This document shows positions 22,552 to 33,407 of a stretch of DNA of 64,000 nucleotides, piece by piece; positions within the stretch are counted from its first letter, which is position 1; every line of letters starts with the position of its first letter. The notes beneath the pieces are model-generated. The model was given only the letters and a program-made list of their open reading frames with translations, was not told the origin of the DNA and ran no database searches. This DNA is from Liopterus haemorrhoidalis (lineage: Eukaryota > Arthropoda > Insecta > Coleoptera > Dytiscidae). The translations under genes were made by a program, and so were the position numbers. The DNA is taken from assembly GCA_963971575.1 (NCBI GenBank), contig OZ020625.1, forward strand, positions 28,371,753-28,435,752, written 5' to 3'.

Positions 22552-22773
22552 GGACAATGGACGAAATGCCTGATTCCTAACATCGAAGAATGGACCGCAT
22601 GCAAGCACAAGTTTCTCGATTTTCATTTAACGTAAGCTCTGACGGCACACGGGTCCTTCTGAGCTTTTACTAAAATAATAGGGAAGGAAATGGACGACTT
22701 CTGTCTCTACTGCGGCGCAGTCGACACGGATGAACACACGCTGTTCGACTGCGCAAGATGGTCCGAACTAAGG
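22552..22773 (+). pseudogene. R1-type LINE ORF2 C-terminal scrap
   Basis: Translation gives GQWTKCLIPNIEEWTACKHK, LTAHGSF, then the C-terminal zinc knuckle CLYCGAVDTDEHTLFDCARW (C-x2-C-x8-H-x4-C) typical of the extreme C-terminus of R1-clade LINE ORF2 proteins. Two stop codons interrupt it. It is noticeably more GC-rich than its surroundings. Only about 74 codons remain, with no RT domain. Confidence 0.65.
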
Positions 22774-22785
22774 CTTCTTAAACGG

Positions 22786-23173
22786 TCCTGTTTTCCCGGG
22801 ATCTAGTATGAAAATATACATCCCGTTATCCCGTGATTTCAACCCGGGAATCCCGCTTTTTTCGGAGAAGGAATATTTAGTAATTACCAACGTGGTAACG
22901 GCATTACAGCCATTAAAAATTGGTATTGAGAGACTTGGCCGACACGGCGCAACACTACTTGAAGCAGAGGGTGTATTTGTGTTAATTTTGGATGAGTTAT
23001 GCAAAAACAATAATAGTTTTTCGTCTAAAATGCTGGAATCTGCCCAACAGAGAATTGTCGAACGAAGGAATAATAATTTAGTTGGCTTACTAAAATACCT
23101 AAACAACTCATCAAATTATAACACTACATACGAATTGGTAGTAAGTAAATTCCATATTACTACTGCCGTCTAA
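22786..23173 (+). pseudogene. hAT transposase fragment
   Basis: An open frame of 121 codons (from 22808) includes VVTALQPLKIGIERLGRHGA, TLLEAEGVFVLILDEL and RIVERRNNNLVGLLKYLNN. This resembles the mid-region of hAT transposases found as fragments across insects. The left side begins with a GTTTTCCCGGGATC block near 22790 and another CCCGGGAATCCC at 22844, possibly part of the element's terminus. There is no BED finger, catalytic triad or dimerisation domain. It ends just before the mariner at 23201. Family assignment is from residue pattern only. Confidence 0.5.
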
Positions 23174-23200
23174 ATCAGTATTGCTACAGCTAAAAAGTTA

Positions 23201-23822
23201 CCAGGTCTACAAATATGAAATGCGGATTTTTTTCAAACTTGCCGCGCGAACAGAGTCTATAGTTCAAAGTTTCAACACATATGGCGTTTTGTTAAGTTAT
23301 CATTAAGTGTCAAATGCGTATAGGTTATAATTTGAAAAGTGATCATATAGTTTTGTTTTACTGTGTTAAAAATGTTAAATTTTGTGCCAAATAAAGAGCA
23401 TTCGCGGACAGTACTACTGTTTTGTTTTCATTTGAAAAAAACTGCTGTTGAATCATACCGACTGCTTCGAGAAGCTTATGGTGAATATGCTCCATCGCAA
23501 GATACGTGTGAACGATGGTTTCGGCGTTTCAAAAGTGGTGACATTGATCTTACAGACAAAGAACATGGAAAACCTCTAAAAAAATATGAAGATACAAAAT
23601 TGGAAACATTGCTACAGGAAGACGATAGTCAATCACAAAAACAACTAGCAGAGCAGTTAGGGGTTAGTCAACAAGCTGTTTCCAATCGCCTACGAGAGAT
23701 GGGTAAGATCCAGAAAGTCGGCAGATGGGTTCCACATGCATTTAATGAGAGGCAGATGGAAAAACGCAAAAACACTTGTAAAATTTTGCTTGCACGATAC
23801 AAAAGAAAGTCTTTTTTGAATG
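23201..23822 (+). mobile_element. Truncated Mos1-like mariner fused to an R copy
   Basis: The left terminal repeat CCAGGTCTACAAATATGAAA follows TA at 23199-23200. The element is cut at about 23822, where R-family sequence (CCTTAGTACGTGGATTAACG) begins. About half of the 1.27-kb element is present. Confidence 0.88.
23372..23822 (+). pseudogene. Mos1-like mariner transposase, N-terminal half
   Basis: The open frame begins MLNFVPNKEHSRTVLLF and shows the two helix-turn-helix modules of mauritiana-type mariners: one around ESYRLLREAYGEYAP..TCERWFRRF and one around KQLAEQLGVSQQAVSNRLRE. These are joined by the linker that ends WVPHAFNERQME. It stops after RYKRKSFL, where the R repeat takes over. 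The DD34D catalytic domain is therefore missing. The last 15-odd codons of the computed ORF belong to R. This part is cleaner than the same region of the copy at 46183-47451, which is frameshifted. Confidence 0.88.
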
Positions 23823-24457
23823 TCCTTAGTACGTGGATTAACGATCAAATTTTTATTTTTGCAAAATAAATTATTTTGAGGCGATTTTTGCCAAAATTGT
23901 GCAAAAAAAATTTTGTCCCACGGTAGCCCAGATGGTTTAAACTAAAAATCTAAAAAAATTCTAAGTAATGTATATTGGTGTGAACCGAAATAGTACAACA
24001 GGAATTTTTGATCAGATTATGTTTTCGGAAAATAACGCATTTTTTATGATTTTTGGTTCACAAAGTACAAAAGTTATACCAATGTAAGACAGTCACATGC
24101 AAGGCGTGCGATAGCGAAATGGGTTAGAGCACTGGTGTGAAACGAAGGGTTTCTAGTTCGAGTACGGAGTGAATTTTATTTTTTCTGTTTTTTTTTTGCA
24201 TTTTTATTATGTTGAAATTATTGTGTCAAAATTCTAGTTATATTTTGACAAATGATGCATTTAATTTTTAAGAGCGTAAACTTAATAACCAGTCTTATTA
24301 TATGATTAACAGACGATAAATTATTTTAAAAATATCGTTAATTTTGCCGTGATTACTACAAAGTAAAATTTGTCCTACACACTCAGCATACCGCCTTCAC
24401 TTATTATATACCAGCGAAACCCTGAAATGTGTGAAATTTCACACTTCACATCAATTT
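23823..24457 (+). repeat. R-family copy (R-g), left-truncated
   Basis: Begins in the CCTTAGTACGTGGATTAACG block and continues to the end CTTCACATCAA. The right arm is the CAGTCTTATTATATGATTAA subtype shared with 1-286 and 59.6 kb. Confidence 0.8.
24097..24172 (+). other. tRNA-like insert (type 4) in R-g
   Basis: GGGTTAGAGCACTGGTG resembles the D-arm of a tRNA and CTAGTTCGAGTACGG the T-arm. It is shorter than the same type in R-h, which has an extra ~20 bp between the two boxes. Confidence 0.45.
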
Positions 24458-25045
24458 TTTTGTAGTAATAATAAACTTTAAAACCTGTCATATTTATTTT
24501 CGATATATCTCTGACAGTTTAACCGTCGTAACGATTTTAATGTTCCGCACCATGGGACCCCCCCCCCCCCTTCCACAGCATGGGATCTGCGGGGTATTAG
24601 CTACGGCACTGCCCTAATGATGATGACAATGACAAAGAACATGACTGCATTCTCCAGTCACTATTGTTCTGAATCATCTGATCTTAAAGAATAATTTCTC
24701 TGTCGGCCTGTGTGCTTACATAATGGGGGAAAGTATTGCGTGTATGGTATGATGTATTGGGGGGGGGGGGGGTGAGACTGAATGGTGTGATGCTATGGCG
24801 TTAACAAGATCAAGACAGAGAGACAAGTAGGTTAGTGAAAGTGTTACTTTAGCTGGCAGGTGGACTCGCTCTTGAGCTTGGAAATTACTCAGACACCATA
24901 ACCGAATAGAACAATTAAACATCAACCCATTTAAAATTAACAATCGAATGCTGTAATAACATGAGAGTACATAATATATAGAGATTCAGCACGACGTAAT
25001 GCAAAAAAATTATAGTAGACAATCTCTCTATTGTACAATAACAAA
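24458..25045. other. Intergenic, no gene seen
   Basis: Contains a C-run (24560-24571) and a G-run (24760-24772). The minus-strand 75-aa ORF here is read through the G-run and has no recognisable domain. Confidence 0.4.
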
Positions 25046-25159
25046 ACTAAGTATGTATAATGAGGAAATTAGTTTGTCTATTATTATCTACTATTCCTGC
25101 TTCTTCTTCTTCGAACAATTTCAGTCGGAGTACCCGTTCATACGATTGTTGTAATGATA

Positions 25160-25560
25160 TTACCGACTTTGACATTGACCGATTTTGACATTTCGATATT
25201 TCGATGGATCTCCACGAATTGAGGTCCCTACATAACGTTTTGACTATTTTTAGCATGATGTCTGGCGGTCTGTTTGTCCGTCCGTCTGTCCGTCCGTCCG
25301 TCCGTCTCTCTGTCTGTGTACACGTGCAGAGCAATTTCGGCTAAAAGGATTTTTATGAAACTTCATATTTAAGCTTCTGCCATCAATGGCACGAGTTGAT
25401 CAACTTTTGATAAAAATCGGTTGACTAGAAATGGGAGTTTACTCGTGTCGATTTTAAGATGTTTGCGAATATTTAGCAACAGAAAAAATTTATTTAACAA
25501 AAGTTGCTATAAATACAATAATTAATAACTTTTATTTGAGACGTTTTTTGATAAAAAGTC
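25160..25560 (-). repeat. S-family repeat, minus strand
   Basis: Inverted copy of 15690-16150. It contains a (GTCC/GTCT)n microsatellite at 25271-25318, GGATCTCCACGAATTGAGGT and AGAAATGGGAGTTTACTCGT. It runs directly into the fold-back element at about 25555. Confidence 0.7.
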
Positions 25561-26243
25561 ATATTTTTATGTTAACCATTTCAAAATGTCGACCATTTAT
25601 TTATAAAATAAAAATCAACATATGTTTTACTATCTCGCTACCCATACTAATAGTTGAACGTAGCAAGCTTTGAAAACAATAAAAAAAGAAACAAAATATC
25701 TCTAAAATAAACTGTTATAACTAGTTTGAAAATTATACAATTTTTTTTTTTTCAAACAAAAATAAGCAAAATAAACTATTAAACTCTTGTTATTTATAAA
25801 ACATTTAATTGAAAAATTAAAATTTAAGTTATTTCATGTTATTTCATATAATAACTAGTTATAACAGTTTATTTTACAGATATTTTGTTTCTTTTTTTAT
25901 TGTTTTCAAAGCTTGCTACGTTCAACTTTGTAAAACTTATGTTGATTATTATTTTGTAAATAAATGGTCGCCATTTTGAAATGGTTAACATAAAAATATG
26001 ACTTTTTGATGTCATTGTAAAGCTAATTTAATGTACTTTTAGGAAAAAAATATAAAATTATCGATTCCCTATGCTAGATCAAAAGTTGACATCATTTCCG
26101 GTGAAACCGAAAGTGCCTCAGAATTCTTATAGTAACCTTTAGATGGGCCTTTTTGTCTAGTTTAACTTTTGTTCTGAAGATTTTTTGTATCTTTACAAAT
26201 AAAGGAGATTTTCGGGGTGCCCCGTTTCAAACAAACACCCTGT
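25555..26243. mobile_element. Fold-back element with CAGGGTGTTTG end
   Basis: Arms at 25555-25730 and about 25850-26003 are inverted copies (GTAGCAAGCTTTGAAAACAA versus TTGTTTTCAAAGCTTGCTAC; TTATAACTAG at both centre edges). The right end is ACAAACACCCTG at about 26240. One arm plus the tail also occurs at 8695-9060. Confidence 0.7.
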
Positions 26244-26550
26244 ATATTTAACTTATATAATTTTCTTTACTAATCTTCTTCATTTTCTATTATATCTAAA
26301 AATTACACTTAAAATCAAATATCCGCCATTTTTATCTTAATAAGAACTAAGTTATTACTTATAAACACCAGCATTTAGTAGTTACTATGATATGAACTTT
26401 TATAGTAACATGTTACTAAATATTGTAGTAACTTTTGTCTTACGGAATACGAAATACCCCAAAGTTACTATGATAGTAACTGACCTTGCTCATAGTGACA
26501 AATTTAGTTACTATGATCAGTGGCGGACTTTCGCAAAAAAAAAAAAAAAC

Positions 26551-27433
26551 AATAGGGGATACGCATAAAATTTATATTTCCTTAAAACTACATTTTTTTG
26601 TTATTTTAATGTTAGTTATGTCACCTAACACAACAAAAATCACATTTTAATTAATATTATAGCCAAATTTTTTAATTAAAATATTGTAAATTTGAAATAA
26701 GCCGACCACGCCGCGAAGGTTGCCGAGTAGATACGACTGAGACTGTAAGGGTTTGACGTCACAGATACAGACAAAACATAATGTTTACGTGTTTATTTTG
26801 TATTGTTTGAGAGTTTTGTATTTGTTTTTAAACAATTTTTCACGCATTTATTATTAAAATAATTTATAAAATATATGTACTCACATTAAAATGGTCTTCA
26901 CAAACATAAAGTTTACTTTTTTCTGAAATATCGGTTTTATTTCGCCTCATAGCTGTTCTGTTGATTTTCGTCATCAGGTAATGATATAAATTATTTTTTT
27001 GGATTTCTAATTGAACTATTTGTGCACATTGGTACTAAACAATATTTTCGACTATGTTTCGAAGTACTGGGGCCTGGATCTTCCATATTTTATATATTTT
27101 AATATAAAATTTAATTCGGTAAACATGTATAAATTGTTTTTATAGAATTAAACTTTATTTTAATTAAAATCACTCTAACTTTACATAACCTATAAAAGTT
27201 ATACAAACAAATAAGTTCATAACAGACTATGTACGCTGGGTAAGCTAGTAGTGTCATGCGTCAGTTAGAAGGGGTATGACGTCACACGTCGTTTTCGCGT
27301 GCTACATACATTTATGATTTTTTTAAGCCTTCAAATAAAAAAAAAAAAAAATAATAAAAACTGGTTTTTATGTTTATATGCAACAAGAGGAATATAATTA
27401 AAAAAATTTTTAAAATCATGCCTATCCCCTATT
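26551..27433 (-). mobile_element. THAP-domain DNA element, copy 1
   Basis: An 883-bp element with inverted ends AATAGGGGATACGCAT and AATAGGGGATAGGCAT. Near-identical copies are at 48070-48950 and, in part, 60614-61469. No convincing target duplication was found, so the superfamily is undetermined. It is probably a non-autonomous derivative, since two copies share the same disabling stop codon. Confidence 0.75.
26885..27086 (-). pseudogene. THAP zinc-finger exon relic, copy 1
   Basis: Minus-strand translation starts MEDPGPSTSKHSRKYCLVPM and continues CTNSSIRNPKK, a TAA stop, FISLPDDE, then after a frameshift TDISEKSKLYVCEDHFN. The C-x4-C and C-x2-H pairs of a C2CH THAP domain are visible, as is the P-D-D-E segment. 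The exon ends exactly before GTGAGT, a good splice donor. The same stop occurs in copy 2, so the family spread after losing this ORF. Confidence 0.7.
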
Positions 27434-27978
27434 GGTATGTTTATCTATTTTTTTGACTGACGAGGCCCAGTTTATCTTACGTTTACCAGATGGCAGTGAA
27501 CGCGTTTGGCGAATAACCGAAGAATGATATGCTGACTATGTAACATCACCAAAAAATCCGTTTTTATGTATTTGTTTTTTTGTAATTCAACACTTTAGTT
27601 CGTAGAACCCAATCTTAAATATTTGTATTTGAAAATTAAATGTGCGATAACTTTTTGGAAAATTAAGTTCTAAATCAATAGTTAGTCATAGTAAACAATG
27701 GTTTATGACTTGGGAATTTTTAGTATTGTTATTTTTTTTCACATATTAACTTAATGAAATACGGAATAGTTTGTATTTTTCCAAGGAATGTGTGTTTTTT
27801 TGTAAACGCGTAAATACTACGATTCGAATACCTATTATATGTAAAATAATTTGAAAAACTTAGTCTCTTGTACTTACTAATTGAATACAATCAATGTTTT
27901 TCATTACATTTGTACTAAATAAATAGATATTAAATGCGTATTTTCACACAGTTCAGGGTATTGTAGCTAGTATCTGTA

Positions 27979-29064
27979 TAGTGGATCGATTAAAAAAAAA
28001 GTAAGCCGTATATAGAAAAAATGTTTATTAATTATTAAAATACACTTTTAGGGGATTTATTTCTTAAAAATAATATCGTCTAAATGTAGACCCTCGCGTT
28101 CTCGGCACTCATTTAATCGAACAGTAAAATTACTTATGACGTCTCGGCAGGTGGACTCAGGGATGGCTGCCATTTCGTGACGGATATTTTCTTTCAAATG
28201 CGCCAGTGAAGTCGGTTTATTGGCGTAAACTTTAGATTTAAGATAACCCCATAGGAAAAAGTCCATAGGGGTTAAATCTGGACTGCGTGGAGGCCAATTT
28301 ATGTCACCTCTCCGGGAGATCAATTTGCCTGAGAAAATTTCACGAACACGTGGCAGAGACATATTGGACGTGTGTGAAGTTGCTCCGTCCTGTTGGAACC
28401 ATGTTCTTTGGTTATAGCCAGGAAAGTTTTGCAGTTCAGGTACCAAGAAGTTGTCTAACATCTCCACGTAACGCTCTGAATTCACTGTAACTGCACGCCC
28501 CCTTTCGTCTTCAAAAAAGTAAGAGCCGAAAATTCCTCGCGCCGACCTCGCAGCCCATACGGTCACTTTAGGCGAATGTAGGGGTTTCTGATGTTTGCGT
28601 TTCGGATTCGTTGCACTCCAGTAGCGGCAGTTCTGCTTATTTACGTGGCCATTAAGATGAAAATGAGCTTCATCCGAAAACAAAATGTTGGTAAACGTTG
28701 AAAATCGCTCAATCACCTGATTTACGAAATTAAGCCTCTGACTGGCATCTTGGGGCTTTAATTCTTGCACCAATTGAATTTTGTAGGGGTGCAGCTTTAG
28801 GTTTTTGTGCATAATGCGATGTAATGATGATCTATGCACATTTAAAGCACTTGCGCGCTTCCGAATTGAAAGGTTCGGGTCGTCACGAACAGACTGATTA
28901 ACATTCTCCACGTTTTCTACCGTTCTTGATGACCTAGGTCGCCCGGATTTTGATTTATCCAGCGTTGTACCAGTCTCTTCAAACTTTTTAACCCAATGTC
29001 GAATGAGAGGAATGCTTGGCGCATCATTTAAGTGGCGAAAACCTCGAATACTACAGAATTTTCT
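27979..29064 (-). mobile_element. DD41D mariner copy B, truncated at both ends
   Basis: Homologous to copies A and C from TAGTGGATCGATT to CAGAATTTTCT. The terminal repeat at the left and roughly the first 57 transposase codons at the right are missing. The right break joins the AATAGGGTTCTTCC end of another repeat (29065-29095). Confidence 0.9.
28057..29064 (-). pseudogene. DD41D mariner transposase, N-truncated
   Basis: About 336 codons are open without a stop, from RKFCSIRGFRHLND to DDIIFKK. All three catalytic Asp contexts are intact (LFSDEAHF, QQDGATSH, TPMDFFLW). The first codons of the computed ORF (MI) come from the neighbouring repeat. It lacks the N-terminal DNA-binding start and one terminal repeat, so it cannot be mobile. 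Its catalytic half is better preserved than that of copy A. Substitutions against copy C (for example WAARSARGIFGSYFF for WATMSARGIIGPYFF) show independent decay. Confidence 0.88.
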
Positions 29065-29159
29065 CCTAATCATTGGGAAGAACCCTATTGTTTTTTATTA
29101 AAATCTGAAACCGGAAACGGAAGTTATTAAACTTTATTTAAATTTTTTTATTTATTTTA

Positions 29160-29336
29160 AAAAATTCGTAACTAGTAAACCAAGCCTTGGACAAAAATTT
29201 GTATGGGACATCATTTGATGTATTTTTGAAGATTTACCTAAATCTTCTTTTAAATTAAAAAATAAAAATTATCTATTATTTTATTATTATTTTTTTTATG
29301 GGAGGGCAAGTCTAGCGAAGGTCTCTCTACGCCACT
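29160..29336. repeat. Repeat inverted relative to 30478-30655
   Basis: Shares CTAGTAAACCAAGCCTTGGA, TTTTTGAAGATTTACCTAAA and GGGAGGGCAAGTCTAGCG with the opposite strand of 30478-30655, forming an inverted pair about 1.1 kb apart. Confidence 0.65.
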
Positions 29337-29802
29337 GGTTTAAATTTTAAAAAGTAATTTCTAAAAGAATGATTCTTAATATTCTTTCAACATTAAAAAA
29401 CTTTTATCGTTTCTTATTAAAAATATGTTTTTTAAGAATTTTTATAATTGAATAATAGAAAAAGTTAAATAATATAATTTGAATTATTACTGAAAAACAG
29501 TGTGGCTTTTTACTACTTCTGCTAATAAATAGTGGAAGAAATAAAAACAAAGATTTAATTAACATTTTAATTTATAAATCTGAATCTTTAGTAGTCGTGA
29601 AAAATAAACGGTAAAAATTTCATTTCTTAATCTTTATTATTTTTAAAGTTATATTTTTTTGAATTTAGTTTTTTAGTTTCAAGTGTTAAGTTCATAATTT
29701 CGCCACTAGAGGAGACACGTATCGGTCTCAAAAATGGTTTTCATTATTGACAGGTCGGTAGTTTTGGTTGCATATTATACAGGGGTAAAAGTAAGGAATA
29801 TA

Positions 29803-31294
29803 CAGCTGTTTCAAACGGTTAGGCGGAACTAAATGGGAATTTCGTTTTTTTAGGTTGTCACGAGAAGGGATCTTGCTTGGGTAACTTCATTTTTTACGTT
29901 GGAATGTCAAAATTTAAAATTCCAACAATGAAACCATGGAAACGAATGACATTAAATTATTTTTTTATATATTTTAATAATATGCATCCCGGTTATGGCA
30001 TGGATTTTTTAAAAATAAATATAAGCTATTCACTTTTGTAAGGACACACTAGATCTGGTTATTTTGGTTACTTTTATGGTGTGTTACTGACTTTAAATGT
30101 CAATTAAAAATATTCCTTACGCTGTAAAACCGACTTTAGGTTGATAAGGTTATGATCATTATAAATAAGATATCATTTTTCATTATGACATCTGTCAAAT
30201 GCATCGACATTTTAAAAAAGTGACATTTTTTAATACCAACCTGACATACAGCTTCAAAGATGCAAACTATTGAAAACAAAATTCCCTCTTAGTTTGTTCT
30301 TACAAAAGTGAACCGCTTATATGCATCTTCTGGATAATGGCCATAGTAACTATGTCCAAAAATATAAAAAAAAAAAAAAAATAAATCAATAAATGGGAAA
30401 TTTGTATTAAGAAAGACAGAAAAAATCAAAATATAAAGAAAATGACATTTTAAAATGATATTAACCTTAACAAAACCAATGGCGAAAGGAAACCTCCGCT
30501 AGACTTGCCCTCCCATAAAAAAAATATTTACATAAAATGTAAACTAAAAAAAAAAAAATTTTTTTTTAAATATTTAGATAAATCTTCAAAAATACATCAA
30601 ATTATGTTCTATACAAATTTTTGTCCAAGGCTTGCTTTACTAGTTACGAATTAATTATCATGACCATGGAAACGTTACATATAAGTATGAAAAAATTGAG
30701 ACTTGGAAAAATTTTAAATAATTTTACAAAAATTTTTCGAAATTTTTCGTTTTATCAAAAAACGTCTCAAATAAAAGTTATTAGTTATTGCATTTATAGT
30801 GACTTTTGTTCAATAAATTTTTTCGAAATATTTTTCTGTTGCTAAATATTCGCAAAAATATTAAAATCGATACGAGTAAACTCCCATTTCTAGTCAACCG
30901 ATTTTCATAAAAAACAATAGGGTTCTTCCTATTTAATAGGAGAATTTTTTAGTACCAGAACGAACTCTTTAAGTTAAACCGTTTTTGAGTTATCGTGTAT
31001 ACACACAGACACACAGACACACACACACACACACACACACACATACGGACGGCACTTCGAAAATAGGTTTTTTGGATTCCCTGGACCATGAAACGTGGTC
31101 ATCCGTCAAAATCTCGACATCGAAAATTTTCGCGATTACAATACTTGCCCCTTATATATTAAGGTCGGGCAAGTAAAAATGTTTATTGTAAGTATGATTA
31201 ACAAAGCTTAAACAAAACGGCCGAAAAGCACGATTTAAACGATGAAAGTAACTATACTGCAAAATCTAGTTCCGCCTAACCATTTGGAACAGAC
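29803..31294. mobile_element. MITE1 enlarged by several insertions
   Basis: Ends CAGCTGTTTCAAACGGTTAG and, read inward, GTCTGTTCCAAATGGTTAGG. A normal MITE1 is ~400 bp; this one is ~1.5 kb. It contains a MITE2 (30025-30316), the inverted repeat 30478-30655, an S fragment (30655-30905) and a repeat starting AATAGGGTTCTTCC that carries a (CA)n tract at 31006-31042. Confidence 0.7.
30025..30316. mobile_element. MITE2 copy
   Basis: Inverted ends GCTATTCACTTTTGTAAGG and, read inward, CGGTTCACTTTTGTAAGAAC. The body matches 54188-54462 and the outer parts of 41915-42558. Confidence 0.75.
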
Positions 31295-31334
31295 TTTATC
31301 GAACGGAAACGCTAACGTCTTTTTGTAAAAAATT

Positions 31335-31395
31335 TATTATGTGAAGTGTGAATTTTTACTTGTTTCAGGGTTTTGTAGGTATTTAATAAGCGTAA
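31335..31395 (-). repeat. R-family end fragment
   Basis: GTGAAGTGTGAATTTTTAC..TTTCAGGGTTTTGTAGGTAT marks an isolated R terminus. Confidence 0.6.
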
Positions 31396-31623
31396 GAAGT
31401 CGAGAGAATGCTGGATGTCTAGGGCTATATATATATATTTTTGATCAAGAGTTTACATTTGATAAGTGGCGCCGATAGGGGGGGGGCGACGGGCCTGGGC
31501 CCCTCCCAGGACCAGCAGATTACACGGCGCTGCTCGGAGACTTGAAGATAAAATTTGTTAACCACAACAGTAGTTAATTTTTAAATTACTTCATTGTAAA
31601 CAATATTGGCATTTTTTTATTTA

Positions 31624-31842
31624 TTATAGTTGAAGGTAATGGGATTCGGACCAGTCAGAAAATAAAAACAAATTTATTAACTTCGCTAACGTTTCGATTT
31701 AATTTAAATCTTCATCAGAGCTTAGTTAATAGTCACGATATAAAATAACAATTTTAAAATTAATAGAGAATACATCATATTGTCCGGTTATTGAACTCAG
31801 AGATTCAATAACCGGTCCGAATCCCATTTCCTTCAACTATAA
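31624..31842. mobile_element. Small MITE with 28-bp inverted ends
   Basis: ATAGTTGAAGGTAATGGGAT plus TCGGACC on the left is inverted on the right (GGTCCGAATCCCAT..CTTCAACTAT). The element is about 219 bp. Confidence 0.75.
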
Positions 31843-32888
31843 TTACTAACTTACGGACGTAACTCATATCTAATCAAGAATTTTATTTTATTTTACTTTA
31901 TTTATTTCGTATAAATAAATTTTTATTTAAGATTGGCTACTCTTGATAGGGGCTGTTATTGTTCAATTGAAAATATATAACTTTCCAAATATGCTCCAAC
32001 GAATTATATGAAGGGGAGCGTTGATCCTTTTTCCCCCTGACACATCGACTAAAACATTCACCCAGTCAAATGATAAAACTGTTTTAAACAACTAATTACT
32101 CGATTCAGATAAGATAAAGTGGAAATCTGACTTCGGTATAACCTTCACACGAGTCTGTTCGTTCGGTACAAATTGTGGCCAAGCGGCTGATTTAGAGAAC
32201 TGAACATAAGTAAGAAAAATATTGAGACTTCAAAAATATATCCCCCGAAAAATATAAATAAATATGTATTTATCTAAGAAAAAATCAAGTGAAAGTTTTT
32301 GATACATGGATTAACAATTACATTTTTTATCAACAAATAATGGACTTATTATTTGATATAAACATCAATATCCAACAGCAGGGGTGTCGAACTGATATGG
32401 GTCGCAGTCTATTTTACATACAAAATGATAAGCAGTGACGGAACTTTAAATATCCCGAAGGGTTTCTTGACATTTTTTAATACAAAAATATAAGCAAAAA
32501 AAAATTAAAAATCCACGAGAACAAAAATATAATTACGGAGTATGAAACGGTGCAAAGCATTTATCATGCAATGTTATATCGCAGCGTTTGCAAATTCTTG
32601 TAGTTATAACTTACATACTGACGTTCGCAACAAGTAAGGAAAAATGGCGGTAATATTATCTATAACTATGAAGTACTTGTTTTCAAATATTTGTTTTGCC
32701 TGCTGGTTTTATTTTAGAAATTGCAGTTAATTATTTAAAAAATATTTAATCAACGTCCCAAAAAATAGTAGGGGACATTTTTAGATTTTTACATATTTCG
32801 ATTCTATATACGTTCAAAAGTTGCCTCCTAAAATTTCATCAAGAAATTCGTAATAGAAAAAAAGTTACAGCTATATTTGTAACAGCGT
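31843..32888. other. AT-rich stretch with a diverged R fragment
   Basis: No gene. 32155-32340 contains decayed R blocks (TTCGGTACAAATTGTGGCCA, ATATATCCCCCGAAAAATAT), the oldest-looking R copy in the window. Confidence 0.5.
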
Positions 32889-33407
32889 ATGCCCATGAGT
32901 AAAAACCGAAAAGATTGGTGTAAATTTTTGCAAAGCGAGGAAAAAAATGAGCCTTTTACTCATAAGCCACCACTAGATCCAAGCATTTGTGGCTACATTT
33001 TGCCAGTTTACGAGTCACTTAGTAGTGATGAGTTGCTGCAAAGATGTCTTGGCAAAAATACTCAAAATAGTAACGAAAGTTACAACAATTTGATTTGGAA
33101 CATTTCTCCGAAAAGCAAGTTTTCTGGCAAAGATGTGACTGAAATTGCAGCGTGGATCGCAGCATCCATTTTCAATGAAGGCTCGAGAACTTACCTAGCT
33201 ATTATGGATCTCATGGGCATCAAAATTGGCGAAACTGCAACGGCTTTTGCGCAAAAAGTTGACGAGGACCGTATCTCTCAAGCCAATAGGAGGAGCAGTG
33301 AGCAGTCAAAAGAAGGTCGAATTAAGAAGAAAAAAGCTTTGGCCAGCCACTTACAGCAATTACTAGATAACGAGGGTCCTCAGTATTCACCAGGAATGGC
33401 CGATTAA
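32889..33407 (+). CDS. 172-aa ORF, C-terminus of an arthropod transposon protein
   Basis: An intact reading frame of 172 codons with sense composition unlike its AT-rich flanks. It holds LLQRCLGKNTQNSNESYNNL, IWNISPKSKFSGKD and a basic tail SKEGRIKKKKALASHLQQLL ending GPQYSPGMAD. The C-L-x-G-x-T-Q-N-x-N-E-S-x-N-x-x-I-W pattern recalls the C-terminal part of Mutator-like transposase-domain proteins that are common in insect and crustacean genomes. No signal peptide, membrane segment or catalytic core is visible, so this is probably the last exon or a truncated end of a longer transposase gene. The upstream start may be only the first Met after truncation. Family is inferred from memory of the pattern. 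Confidence 0.5.
   Translation: MPMSKNRKDWCKFLQSEEKNEPFTHKPPLDPSICGYILPVYESLSSDELLQRCLGKNTQNSNESYNNLIWNISPKSKFSGKDVTEIAAWIAASIFNEGSRTYLAIMDLMGIKIGETATAFAQKVDEDRISQANRRSSEQSKEGRIKKKKALASHLQQLLDNEGPQYSPGMAD

Noticed and set aside
22768..23106. Minus-strand 112-aa ORF
   Set aside because: It is antisense to the hAT-like frame, whose residue pattern is the recognisable one.
24716..24943. Minus-strand 75-aa ORF as a possible elongase terminal exon
   Set aside because: It is read through a homopolymer run, has no lysine-rich tail, and no acceptor in the right phase was found.
28287..28490. 67-aa ORFs antisense to the mariner transposase (also 11833 and 62681)
   Set aside because: Shadow frames opposite conserved coding sequence; no start context or independent conservation.
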